Source: Allomuricauda sp.
GTDB taxonomy: Bacteria > Bacteroidota > Bacteroidia > Flavobacteriales > Flavobacteriaceae
Direction: 5' to 3'
Length of the DNA: 64,000 nt
Assembly: GCA_017795045.1 (NCBI GenBank)
Contig: CP051244.1
Span: 3,234,306-3,298,305, forward strand
The translations under genes were made by a program, and so were the position numbers. This document shows positions 55,987 to 64,000 of the stretch, piece after piece. Positions within the stretch are counted from its first letter, which is position 1. Every line of letters begins with the position of its first letter. Below the pieces are notes generated by a model. That model did not search any database. It was not told the DNA's origin and worked only from the letters and a program-made list of their open reading frames with translations.

Positions 55987-57684
55987 TTGAAAAGGATTTC
56001 TTTTTTCATTTTGGTCCTTTCCTTTTGTATGGCCACGGCCCAAGAGGAAGCACCACAGACCCAAGGTAGGCAAATCAACATTGTATATGGGGCCAACTTC
56101 ACCAAGAATGAGGCCGAATATCCAGGAGCATCCATCTTTAGTAAGGACGATCAGCGCCAAGTACAGTTTGAACACCAAGGAGCCGATTTATGGTGCGATA
56201 TCGCCATTTTTTATTCCAAAGAGAATAGACTGAGAGCAGTGGGCAATGTTCGGTTGCAGCAGGGCGATTCCATTGAAATGAACAGTGCACGACTGGACTG
56301 GAACGGTAATACCAGTTTGGCCAAGGCATGGGAAAATGTAGACCTTTCCGATGGAAAAATGACCTTGACCACGGACACCCTCTATTTTGATCGGGAAAAG
56401 CAGATTTCCTACTACAATTCAGGGGGAAAGGTAGTGGATTCGGTCAATGTGCTTACCAGTAAAATTGGCACCTACTTTACCGAGCTTAAAAAAGTCCAGT
56501 TCAAGAACAAGGTCCATATAGACAACCCTGAGTACATCATCGACTCTGAGCAATTGGACTATTACAGGATTTCCAAAAACGTATACATGTACGGCCCCTC
56601 CACCATAACAGGGGAAGATTACAAAATCTACTGTGAACGCGGTTTTTACGACACCAAGGTGGAGCAAGGGTACGGAATAAAAAACACCCGAATTGATTAC
56701 GACAATAAAATCATAAAGGGGGACAGTCTCTATTTTGACAAGGCCACGGAGTATGCCTCAGCCACCAACAACATCAAAATCACTGACACGATCAACGATG
56801 GGGTCATAAAGGCGCACTATGCCGAAGTGTTCAAGGCCAAGGATTCTGTTTTTGCCACCAAAAGGGCGGTTTCCATCAGCTTGGTGCAAAACGATTCACT
56901 GTATATGCATGGGGACACCCTTATGGCGACAGGCAAAACCGATGAACGAATCGTGCGCGCCTTTCGCAATGCAAAATTTTACAAAACCGACCTGAGTGGA
57001 AAATGCGATTCCATCCACTTTAGCGAAAAAACAGGCATCACCCAATTGATTACCAATCCCATACTTTGGAACGTGGACAACCAAATTACAGGAGACAGTA
57101 TCCATCTGATTTCGGACCTGGAAACGGAAAAATTGGATTCCCTCAAAGTGTTGGAAAATGCATTTATCATCTCTTTGGATACCATCAGCGGAACAGGCTA
57201 CAACCAGGCCAAGGGCAAGGACCTTTTTGGTAAGTTTGTTGAAAATGAGCTCAAAATCATAGACCTCGTCAAAAACACCGAAGTCATTTATTACGTGTAC
57301 AATGATGATGACGAACTGGTTGGTATAGACAAAACCATTTGCAGTAAAATACGCTTGCTCATGGCCAATAATGATATTGAGGACATCACCTTTTTTGTAA
57401 ACCCGGATGGTGACATTTTTCCGGAAAAGGATCTACCTGTTGAAAGTAGAAAATTAAAAGGCTTTATCTGGCGTGGCGATGAACGCATCCGCTCCAAAGA
57501 TGAAATTTTTGATGAAGATGATAACAACATCGAACTGGTAAAGATTCGGGGCATTGAAAATCCCATTGATATTGATGCCGAGGAAGAGGAACGGAGCAAG
57601 AATGAAAACGACCCCGTCAACAACATCAATTCCAAAGCCACAAAACCTAAAAAGACACAGGTCCAAAAAGTGCAGACCCCCTAA
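55987..57684 (+). CDS. OstA/LptA-like exported protein
   Basis: 565 residues. The start is a TTG (55987); no ATG lies before the signal peptide ISFFILVLSFCMATAQ. Two or more LptA-like beta repeats follow (AVGNVRLQQGDSIEMNSARLDWNGNTSLAKAWENV; similar FDKATEYASATNNIKIT). Such domains carry LPS to the outer membrane. The C-terminus has an acidic/low-complexity tail. It overlaps the aminotransferase gene by 1 bp. Confidence 0.82.
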   Translation: MKRISFFILVLSFCMATAQEEAPQTQGRQINIVYGANFTKNEAEYPGASIFSKDDQRQVQFEHQGADLWCDIAIFYSKENRLRAVGNVRLQQGDSIEMNSARLDWNGNTSLAKAWENVDLSDGKMTLTTDTLYFDREKQISYYNSGGKVVDSVNVLTSKIGTYFTELKKVQFKNKVHIDNPEYIIDSEQLDYYRISKNVYMYGPSTITGEDYKIYCERGFYDTKVEQGYGIKNTRIDYDNKIIKGDSLYFDKATEYASATNNIKITDTINDGVIKAHYAEVFKAKDSVFATKRAVSISLVQNDSLYMHGDTLMATGKTDERIVRAFRNAKFYKTDLSGKCDSIHFSEKTGITQLITNPILWNVDNQITGDSIHLISDLETEKLDSLKVLENAFIISLDTISGTGYNQAKGKDLFGKFVENELKIIDLVKNTEVIYYVYNDDDELVGIDKTICSKIRLLMANNDIEDITFFVNPDGDIFPEKDLPVESRKLKGFIWRGDERIRSKDEIFDEDDNNIELVKIRGIENPIDIDAEEEERSKNENDPVNNINSKATKPKKTQVQKVQTP

Positions 57685-58880
57685 TGTCAAAAGAGGACTT
57701 TTTCACATATCAGGCGCAGACCTCCCCGCACCCCTTGGGCTTGGAGATTTCCCATGCCAAGGGCAGCTACATCTATGATAGGAATGGCAACGCCCATTTG
57801 GATTTTGTGGCCGGTGTGTCCGCCTGTGGATTGGGCCACTGCCACCCCAAGGTGGTAAAGGCCATAAAAGAGCAAGTGGACCGCTACATGCATGTAATGG
57901 TGTATGGCGAATACGTTCAGCAACCTGCTGTGGAGTTCACCAAATTATTGGCAGCGCACCTTCCCAAGGATTTGGAGACCACTTATTTGGTCAACTCGGG
58001 AACCGAAGCCATGGAAGGCGCCCTAAAGTTGGCCCGAAGGTATACGGGACGCACCCAAATTATTGCGGCCCACAGAGCATATCATGGCAATACCATGGGA
58101 AGCTTGAGCCTTATGGGCTTTGAGGAGCGTAAAAGCGCATTTAGACCCTTGCTGCCCGATGTTCGGTTCATCAACTTCAATGCTGTTGAAGATTTGGAAA
58201 AGATCACGGACAAGACCGCTGCGGTGGTTTTAGAGACCATTCAGGGTGGTGCCGGCTTTATTCTCCCCCAAAATGGATATCTGCAAAAAGTCCGGGAGCG
58301 TTGCAACGAGATCGGTGCCCTTTTGATCTTGGATGAAATACAACCAGGATTTGGACGTACCGGCAAGCTGTTTGCCTTTGAACATTTTAACTGTATCCCG
58401 GACATTTTGGTCATTGGAAAAGGAATGGCATCCGGATTGCCCGTTGGTGCCTTTGTGGCCTCCCACAAAATGATGGCCACCCTTCAAGACCATCCTAAAC
58501 TGGGACACATTACCACTTTTGGCGGAAATCCCGTCATAGCCGCTGCCAGTTTGGCCACTTTACAGGAAATCACTGGATCACAGCTTATTGGGGACACCCT
58601 TGAAAAAGAAAAACTCTTCCGAAAGCTTTTGGTACATCCTTTGATTGAAGAAATACGGGGCAAAGGATTAATGCTCGCCTTGCTTTTGCAAAACAAGGAA
58701 ATCGTTGATCATTTGATCCTGACCGCCGCCAAGGAAGGACTGATTCTTTTTTGGTTGCTCTTTGAGCCAAAAGCGGTTCGGATATCGCCCCCATTGACCA
58801 TTTCAATGAAAGAAATTGAGAAAGGTTGCGACCAAATTCTCGACATTTTAAACCGCTATAAACCGGCCACTGTTAACTAA
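57684..58880 (+). CDS. Class III PLP-dependent aminotransferase
   Basis: 398 residues. NSGTEAMEGALKLARRYTG, AAHRAYHGNTMGSLS, ILDEIQPGFGRTGKLFAFEH and the PLP-lysine segment LVIGKGMASGLPVGAF are all present. Acetylornithine, ornithine, 4-aminobutyrate and similar substrates are possible; none stands out. The neighbouring OstA-like and TPR genes give no hint. Confidence 0.88.
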   Translation: MSKEDFFTYQAQTSPHPLGLEISHAKGSYIYDRNGNAHLDFVAGVSACGLGHCHPKVVKAIKEQVDRYMHVMVYGEYVQQPAVEFTKLLAAHLPKDLETTYLVNSGTEAMEGALKLARRYTGRTQIIAAHRAYHGNTMGSLSLMGFEERKSAFRPLLPDVRFINFNAVEDLEKITDKTAAVVLETIQGGAGFILPQNGYLQKVRERCNEIGALLILDEIQPGFGRTGKLFAFEHFNCIPDILVIGKGMASGLPVGAFVASHKMMATLQDHPKLGHITTFGGNPVIAAASLATLQEITGSQLIGDTLEKEKLFRKLLVHPLIEEIRGKGLMLALLLQNKEIVDHLILTAAKEGLILFWLLFEPKAVRISPPLTISMKEIEKGCDQILDILNRYKPATVN

Positions 58881-58966
58881 TTTGTTGATAACATACCCCA
58901 AAGTTGGACCAATTCACCTGTGCAAACGGTTAATTTTAAGTCCATAGTCAAACCAAACAAGTTCCT

Positions 58967-60367
58967 ATGGCGTTAGATTCTAACGAACATCCTGACAAAT
59001 CCATTAGCAAATTCGAGTCCATGCTTCGGACAGATGATGTCTACTTTTTTGATGCAGAGGACTTTGAAGAGATTATTCACCACTACCTCAACAACGGTAA
59101 AATTTCCTTGGGCAAAAAGGCCATTCAGATTGGATTGGAACAACATCCAAATTCCCTTGAATTAAAGTTGTTACAGGTAGAAGTGCTTGCTTTTGAGGAC
59201 AAATATGAGGCCGCTGAAAAGTTGTTGGACGAAATCCAGAACTTGGACGCCTACAATGAGGAAATCTACATACAGCGTGCCAACCTACAATCCAAGCAAG
59301 ATAACCATCAAGAAGCCGTAAACCTGCTTCTGGAAGCCCTGCATCTCACGGACGACAGTTTTGATATCCATTCCCTATTGGGCATGGAATACCTGTTTAT
59401 GGACGATTATGAGAAGGCCAAACGGAGCTTTATGAAATGTGTGGAGTATGATGACCGGGACTATTCATCGCTCTACAACGTGGTATATTGTTTTGAGTTT
59501 TTGGAAGATTTTGATGGGGCCATCCATTATTTGAACGATTATCTGGAGCGAAACCCCTACTGTGAGGTCGCTTGGCACCAATTAGGCAAAATGTACTATG
59601 CCATGGATATGTATCCGGAGGCGTTGACTGCCTTTGATTTTGCGGTCATCTCCGACGACTCCTTCATAGGAGCCTATTTTGAAAAAGGCAAGGTGCTCGA
59701 AAAACTGGGCCGCTACAATGAGGCCATTGAAAACTATGAGACCACCATCACCATAGAGGACCCAACCTCCCATGCTTTCCTGCGATTGGGTAAATGTCAT
59801 GAAAAATTGGGCAATACGGATTTGGCCAAATATTACTATTACAATACCGTTCACGAAGACCCATTATTGGACAAAGGATGGCTGGCCATTACTGATTTCC
59901 ACTTTAATCTGAAGGATTATGAAAAGGCATTGTACTACATCAACAAGGCTATAAATATTGATGGCGAAAACACATTGTATTGGAAGAAGGCCGCAAAAAT
60001 CTATTTCGCCATGGAAAATTATGACGAAGCTGATTTTGCGTACAAACAAACCGTAGATCTAGGGAACTATGAGTTGAGTACTTGGAGAAACTGGGCCGAG
60101 ACCCTCAAAAGAATCGGGGATTTGGATTCTTCCATCCAAGTGGTCATCCAAGGGCTTGAGTTTTACCCTGAAAATCCTGAACTCACATACAAATTGGCCG
60201 GACTCTACCTGAAAAATGGGGAAATGGCAGAAGCCAAGAAAAAATTGGCGGAGGCCATTCACTTGGATATGGACAAACTACAGTTATTTGATGAGGAATT
60301 CCCTGAGTTCAGCGAAATTAAATGGGTAAAAGCCTTTGTATCCAAAATCAAGAAGACCTCTACCTAA
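58967..60367 (+). CDS. Large TPR-repeat protein
   Basis: 466 residues made almost entirely of TPR helices (e.g. YEKAKRSFMKCVEYD, GRYNEAIENYETTIT, YEKALYYINKAINID). No signal peptide or membrane segment, so it is probably cytoplasmic and acts as a scaffold. Its partners are unknown. It is common beside DUF368 genes in Flavobacteriia. Confidence 0.82.
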   Translation: MALDSNEHPDKSISKFESMLRTDDVYFFDAEDFEEIIHHYLNNGKISLGKKAIQIGLEQHPNSLELKLLQVEVLAFEDKYEAAEKLLDEIQNLDAYNEEIYIQRANLQSKQDNHQEAVNLLLEALHLTDDSFDIHSLLGMEYLFMDDYEKAKRSFMKCVEYDDRDYSSLYNVVYCFEFLEDFDGAIHYLNDYLERNPYCEVAWHQLGKMYYAMDMYPEALTAFDFAVISDDSFIGAYFEKGKVLEKLGRYNEAIENYETTITIEDPTSHAFLRLGKCHEKLGNTDLAKYYYYNTVHEDPLLDKGWLAITDFHFNLKDYEKALYYINKAINIDGENTLYWKKAAKIYFAMENYDEADFAYKQTVDLGNYELSTWRNWAETLKRIGDLDSSIQVVIQGLEFYPENPELTYKLAGLYLKNGEMAEAKKKLAEAIHLDMDKLQLFDEEFPEFSEIKWVKAFVSKIKKTST

Positions 60368-60389
60368 TCTAAAATCACATCCCAAATCC

Positions 60390-61307
60390 ATGCAAGTACG
60401 ACGATTAGCCGACTACATCATTATTACCCTTAAAGGAATGGCCATGGGTGCCGCGGATGCCGTACCCGGTGTCTCCGGAGGAACCATCGCCCTTGTTTCC
60501 GGCATTTATAAGGAGCTTGTAGAAACCATTGGCAATATCAACTATGGACTGTTGCAATTACTCTTCAAAGGAAAATTCCGTGATTTTTGGCAAAAGGCTA
60601 ACGGCAATTTTATCTTGGCATTGGGCATTGGCATTCTGGTCAGCTATGTATCATTCATGAAACTGGCCAAATATCTCTTGGAATACCACCCCATATTGAT
60701 TTGGTCCTTCTTTTTGGGACTCATCGCGGCCAGTATTTGGTATATGGCAAAACAAATTCCCAAATGGAGCTTGGCCACAATTATACTTATGGGTGTTGGG
60801 ATTATTATTGGTTATCTGCTGACAACCCTTCCCAGTGCCCATACCAGCGACAACCTGATATACTTTTTTGTTTGTGCGGCAATTGCCATATGCGCCATGA
60901 TACTTCCCGGTATTTCTGGTTCCTTTATCCTAATCTTACTTGGGGCGTACAGCACATTGAGCGCCGCCGTTTCGGATTTCGACATCAAGAGACTCCTAGT
61001 TTTTGTGGCTGGTGCCGTAATCGGGCTATTGAGCTTTTCCAAAGTACTGAAATGGCTATTGAATAAATACAACACACAAACCTTTGCGGTTTTAACAGGC
61101 CTGATCATTGGTTCCATAAATCAAATCTGGCCCTGGAAAAAAGTATTGGAAACCAAAACTTTTGGTGACAAGACCATTGTTGTGGACGATATCAATGTCT
61201 GGCCCTCCGCATTTGAAGGGGACAATCAGTTAATCCTAGCCATAATCCTAGCCATAATCGGTTTTTCGCTTATTTTTATCCTGGAAAGGGTAGCTTCCAA
61301 AAAATAG
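60390..61307 (+). CDS. DUF368 polyprenyl-phosphate transporter-like protein, first copy
   Basis: 305 residues from the ATG at 60390. About 8-9 membrane segments, with the duplicated family motifs GAADAVPGVSGGTIALVSG (about 20-38) and MILPGISGSFILILLGAY. DUF368 (PopT) proteins are reported to return undecaprenyl phosphate across the membrane. A 12-bp tandem duplication near the 3' end (61231-61254, TAATCCTAGCCA twice) repeats LAII in the last helix. An upstream ATG at 60336 overlaps the TPR gene and is rejected. Confidence 0.87.
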   Translation: MQVRRLADYIIITLKGMAMGAADAVPGVSGGTIALVSGIYKELVETIGNINYGLLQLLFKGKFRDFWQKANGNFILALGIGILVSYVSFMKLAKYLLEYHPILIWSFFLGLIAASIWYMAKQIPKWSLATIILMGVGIIIGYLLTTLPSAHTSDNLIYFFVCAAIAICAMILPGISGSFILILLGAYSTLSAAVSDFDIKRLLVFVAGAVIGLLSFSKVLKWLLNKYNTQTFAVLTGLIIGSINQIWPWKKVLETKTFGDKTIVVDDINVWPSAFEGDNQLILAIILAIIGFSLIFILERVASKK

Positions 61308-61325
61308 ACAAATCGAATTGGGCAA

Positions 61326-62363
61326 ATGCATCAACCGAGAACATTTCTGGATAATTTCTTTTTGGTCATCAAAGGACTCTGCATGGGAGCGGCCAATAAG
61401 GTGCCAGGGGTTTCAGGAGGCATTGTGGCCTTTGTGGGCGGGTTTTACGAGGAATTCATTTATTCACTCCAAAAACTCAATTCAAAAGCCGTAAAACTCC
61501 TTTTCAATGGTCGGTTCAAGAGTTTTTACCAATACACCAATGCCCAATTTTTAATGCTCCTCATTTTCGGGATGCTGGTGAGCTATTTCAGCGTTTCCCG
61601 AATCTTGGATTATTTCTTGGAACACAACGAACTCCTTGTATGGGCCACCTTTTTTGGGATGATATTGGGCTCCATCTATTACATCGCCAAAGATTATAAT
61701 GCTTGGAACCAAAGGACCATTCCCGTAGGGATTGTAGGTCTGTTGATTGGAATTTCCATCAGTTTTTTAAGCCCGGCCACCGAGAACGACAATCTATTTT
61801 TTATCTTTTTCTGTGGAATCATCAGCGTTTCGGGAATGACCCTCCCGGGACTTTCTGGATCCTTTATATTGATTCTTTTAGGGAATTATGTCTTGCTATT
61901 GGTCGATTCGGTAAACGCACTCTATGATACCTTCTCCGACATCTTCGCTGGGGATTTTGGTTTTTTGAACAATGCGGAACGAATGCGGACCCTAAAAATA
62001 CTGGGCATCTTCACCTTGGGTTCTGCAACCGGACTGGTCACTTTTTCCCATTTGCTCAGTTATGTGCTCAAACACTACAAGGCATCGACAACCGCAGCCA
62101 TCTTGGGGTTCATTACCGGTTCTTTAGGGGTATTGTGGCCTTGGAAACGTACCATGTACAAAATGGACGCCGTAGGAAATCCATTATTGGACTCCAATGG
62201 CGACAAGATAATCCTCAATTACGAACGCTATCTTCCCAATTTGGGCCTTACCGAAACATGGTGGGCCATACTTTTTGTGATTTTGGGAATTTTGGTATTA
62301 TTGCTCTTGGACTGGTATGGAAAAAACAGAAAAGAAAGAAAAAAGGTACGGACTACTCGGTAA
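61326..62363 (+). CDS. DUF368 polyprenyl-phosphate transporter-like protein, second copy
   Basis: 345 residues, 18 bp after the first copy. Motifs GAANKVPGVSGGIVAFVGG and MTLPGLSGSFILILLGNYVLLL match the first copy, but the middle and C-terminal parts differ, so this is an old paralogue and not a recent duplication. Its last 47 bp overlap the aroE start. A substrate difference between the two copies is likely. Confidence 0.87.
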   Translation: MHQPRTFLDNFFLVIKGLCMGAANKVPGVSGGIVAFVGGFYEEFIYSLQKLNSKAVKLLFNGRFKSFYQYTNAQFLMLLIFGMLVSYFSVSRILDYFLEHNELLVWATFFGMILGSIYYIAKDYNAWNQRTIPVGIVGLLIGISISFLSPATENDNLFFIFFCGIISVSGMTLPGLSGSFILILLGNYVLLLVDSVNALYDTFSDIFAGDFGFLNNAERMRTLKILGIFTLGSATGLVTFSHLLSYVLKHYKASTTAAILGFITGSLGVLWPWKRTMYKMDAVGNPLLDSNGDKIILNYERYLPNLGLTETWWAILFVILGILVLLLLDWYGKNRKERKKVRTTR

Positions 62364-63069
62364 GAACATTTCATACTCCTTTTCCCAAGGGTATTTTACC
62401 CAAAAATTCAAGGACTTGGGGTTGAACGACCACAGTTACGAAAACTTTGACCTTCAGGAAATCACCGAACTGGAGCGGGTCTTGTCCCAAAATCAGCTTA
62501 AGGGACTCAACGTTACCATCCCCTACAAAGAGGAGGTCATCCCCTATTTGGATGAAATGGACGCCCAAGCCGCAAAAATAGGCGCCGTAAACACCATTAA
62601 ATTCACCAAGCTGGGCCTAAAAGGCTTCAATACCGATGCCCATGGTTTTAAAAAATCATTGGAACCCTTCCTAAAGCCCCACCATACCAAAGCCCTTATT
62701 CTGGGGACAGGGGGAGCCTCCAAAGCCGTGCGTTTTGTCTTGGATGAACTGGGCATCGCCAACACTTTCGTCTCAAGAACCAAAAAAGAAGGTCAACTCA
62801 CCTATGAGGAATTGGATCAAAACATCCTTGAAGAATGCACCCTGATCATTAACTGCACACCATTGGGCACCCACCCCAATGTGGAGAACAAACCCGACTT
62901 GCCGTATCAGTTCATTGGAAATGACCATTTACTGTACGATCTCATCTACAATCCCGAAAAAACTACCTTTTTGGCCCTTGGAGAGGCCAATGGGGCTGCC
63001 ATCTGCAATGGGCTGAAGATGTTGCAATACCAAGCTGAAAAAGCGTGGGAAATTTGGAATACCCCCTAA
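62317..63069 (+). CDS. aroE: Shikimate dehydrogenase
   Basis: 250 residues. YGLLGKNISYSFSQGYFTQKF, the NVTIPYKEEV box with its catalytic Lys, GAVNTI, GTGGASKAVRFVL and the INCTPLGTHPN segment are all present. It reduces dehydroshikimate with NADPH. The start at 62317 is the only ATG before conserved sequence and forces a 47-bp overlap with the preceding DUF368 gene, so the first ten residues (MEKTEKKEKR) are poorly supported. Confidence 0.92.
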   Translation: MEKTEKKEKRYGLLGKNISYSFSQGYFTQKFKDLGLNDHSYENFDLQEITELERVLSQNQLKGLNVTIPYKEEVIPYLDEMDAQAAKIGAVNTIKFTKLGLKGFNTDAHGFKKSLEPFLKPHHTKALILGTGGASKAVRFVLDELGIANTFVSRTKKEGQLTYEELDQNILEECTLIINCTPLGTHPNVENKPDLPYQFIGNDHLLYDLIYNPEKTTFLALGEANGAAICNGLKMLQYQAEKAWEIWNTP

Positions 63070-63116
63070 AAAAAGCGAAAAACATACCGTTCAGGGCAAT
63101 CAATACAACAAAAAAG

Positions 63117-63144
63117 TTGTGCAAAAGAAGAATCAATACTTTTG
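63117..63144 (+). promoter_or_regulatory. Putative promoter of the DUF349 gene (TTG-17-TACTTTTG)
   Basis: TACTTTTG at 63137-63144 matches TAnnTTTG, with TTG at 63117-63119 17 bp upstream. The leader would be about 60 nt. Confidence 0.5.
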
Positions 63145-63210
63145 CTATTAGACAATTAAGTTGCTAACTTGGCTATAATTATCATCAATCCAACGGTAAA
63201 GAGACTACTA

Positions 63211-64000
63211 ATGCAGGAAAATGAACATAAACTTCAGCAAGCTGAAGGTGGCGCAGAGAACATATCGGACACTACAAAAAAAACCTTGGAAGAAAGCCCC
63301 ATTTCTGAACCAAAACCATCCGACAATGCCGTTCCTGAACAAATAGAGAACACAACCCCCAAAGACAACCCCGAGGAGACCGGAGATCCAGAAGTGGAAA
63401 AAGCAGCCAACCCAGAGGTCTCCAATACCACTGATGACAGTACCCCCGAGCAAACCGAGGATACCAAGTCAGAAGATAATACCACGTCCGATTCCGAGGA
63501 CTCCAATGAGGTCATTGATGAAATTGACGCCGACAATGCAGAGGATGCAGAGGATTCCGACAATGAAAAAAGGCATTTTATCCCCATGTTGGATTACCAC
63601 TCCATGTCCATGGAAAACCTTGTAGGTGAACTGCAACGTTTGGTGCGGAATGAAAAAATACAGGCCATTGGCAAACACGTAAGTTCCATTAAATACGAGT
63701 TTGACCAAAAATTCCAGGAGTTTTTGGAACATAAAAAGGAAGAGTTCGTGTCCAAGGGAGGAAACGAAGTGGACTTTAAATACAACTCCGTGGCCAAAAG
63801 GCAATTCAACGAGGTGTATGCAGACTATCGTGAAAAACGGGACCACTACTACAAGCAATTGGAGCAGACCCTTAAGGACAACCTCCAAAAGCGCTTGGAA
63901 ATCATTGAACAACTGAAAGGACTCATTGATGTTGAAGAGGACATCAACACCACTTACAAAAACTTTAAAGACCTTCAGGAAAACTGGAAGAATGCCGGTC
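63211..64000 (+). CDS. DUF349 protein with long acidic N-terminus (cut by window edge)
   Basis: The open frame starts at the ATG at 63211 and continues past the right edge (263 residues here). The first about 115 residues are Glu/Asp/Ser/Thr/Pro-rich and probably disordered (e.g. NEVIDEIDADNAEDAEDSDNE). After this comes a helical region (MLDYHSMSMENLVGELQRLV) typical of Bacteroidota DUF349 proteins, with the DUF349 repeats expected beyond 64000. The function is unknown. Confidence 0.8.
   Translation, partial: MQENEHKLQQAEGGAENISDTTKKTLEESPISEPKPSDNAVPEQIENTTPKDNPEETGDPEVEKAANPEVSNTTDDSTPEQTEDTKSEDNTTSDSEDSNEVIDEIDADNAEDAEDSDNEKRHFIPMLDYHSMSMENLVGELQRLVRNEKIQAIGKHVSSIKYEFDQKFQEFLEHKKEEFVSKGGNEVDFKYNSVAKRQFNEVYADYREKRDHYYKQLEQTLKDNLQKRLEIIEQLKGLIDVEEDINTTYKNFKDLQENWKNAG

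Noticed and set aside
1-64000. CRISPR arrays, tRNA or rRNA genes
   Set aside because: No regularly spaced direct repeats with unique spacers and no cloverleaf or rRNA-like sequence were noticed in the gaps between genes.

Overview
This window looks like a chromosomal segment from a marine Flavobacteriaceae bacterium (phylum Bacteroidota), possibly close to Muricauda/Flagellimonas; the genus is a guess from protein style. The evidence is a SusC/SusD outer-membrane pair, the gliding lipoprotein GldI, Bacteroidota-type promoter boxes (TAnnTTTG), almost no Shine-Dalgarno sequences, a long LepB with a large insert, and gene orders typical of this family: parA-parB-DUF5683-dapB-lepB, recF/ribH/mutL, rsh-fur-purA. 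No rRNA, tRNA or CRISPR array was seen.

Layout. (1) 1-11055: a divergent DeoR-type regulator (cut by the left edge), an upstream region with repeated palindromic half-sites, then susC-susD, a strong terminator, and a tightly packed run: GHL10 lipoprotein glycosidase, AmpG-like permease, cytoplasmic NagZ-like GH3, a SAM methyltransferase and AnmK. Together these read as a pathway that captures, imports and recycles peptidoglycan glycans. (2) 11052-13951: a Bcr/CflA-type exporter, a Gfo/Idh/MocA oxidoreductase, and a small GIY-YIG gene bracketed by three copies of a 25-bp palindromic repeat. (3) 14002-22012: propionate metabolism. A three-subunit biotin-dependent acyl-CoA carboxylase (minus strand) faces away from udk, a FtsB/DivIC-like gene and both subunits of methylmalonyl-CoA mutase; the large subunit carries a heptanucleotide repeat near its start. 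(4) 22148-27938: chromosome partitioning (parA, parB), DUF5683, dapB, lepB, a WbqC-family gene and a DUF6122 gene. (5) 27927-34133 (minus): an endonuclease/exonuclease/phosphatase, two rhomboids, mutL, a small membrane protein, ribH and a TPR protein; a 103-bp inverted repeat lies before the mutL group. (6) 34260-40351: recF, a lipoprotein, DUF721, ndk, a PhoD-like lipoprotein, nrnA, gldI and a cyclophilin-FKBP fusion lipoprotein. (7) 40418-52790: DUF3810, two unusual amidohydrolase-type exported proteins, a DUF6503 lipoprotein, a TrmH/SpoU methyltransferase, an M48 protease, a RelA/SpoT homologue, Fur and purA. (8) 52792-55275: an accessory patch, visibly richer in A+T. It holds a decayed tyrosine recombinase pointing away from a three-gene module (WYL regulator, GyrI-like protein, DUF1801 protein) that is bounded at both ends by the same short motif; this resembles the remains of an integron-like cassette site. 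(9) 55413-64000: dps, an OstA/LptA-like protein, a class III aminotransferase, a large TPR protein, two tandem DUF368 transporters, aroE and the start of a DUF349 protein.

Most of the window is ordinary core genome. The parts most worth a second look are the peptidoglycan-recycling locus with its operator array, the integrase/cassette remnant, the GIY-YIG gene bracketed by palindromes, the repeat inside the mutase gene, and a MutL that lacks recognisable nuclease motifs.
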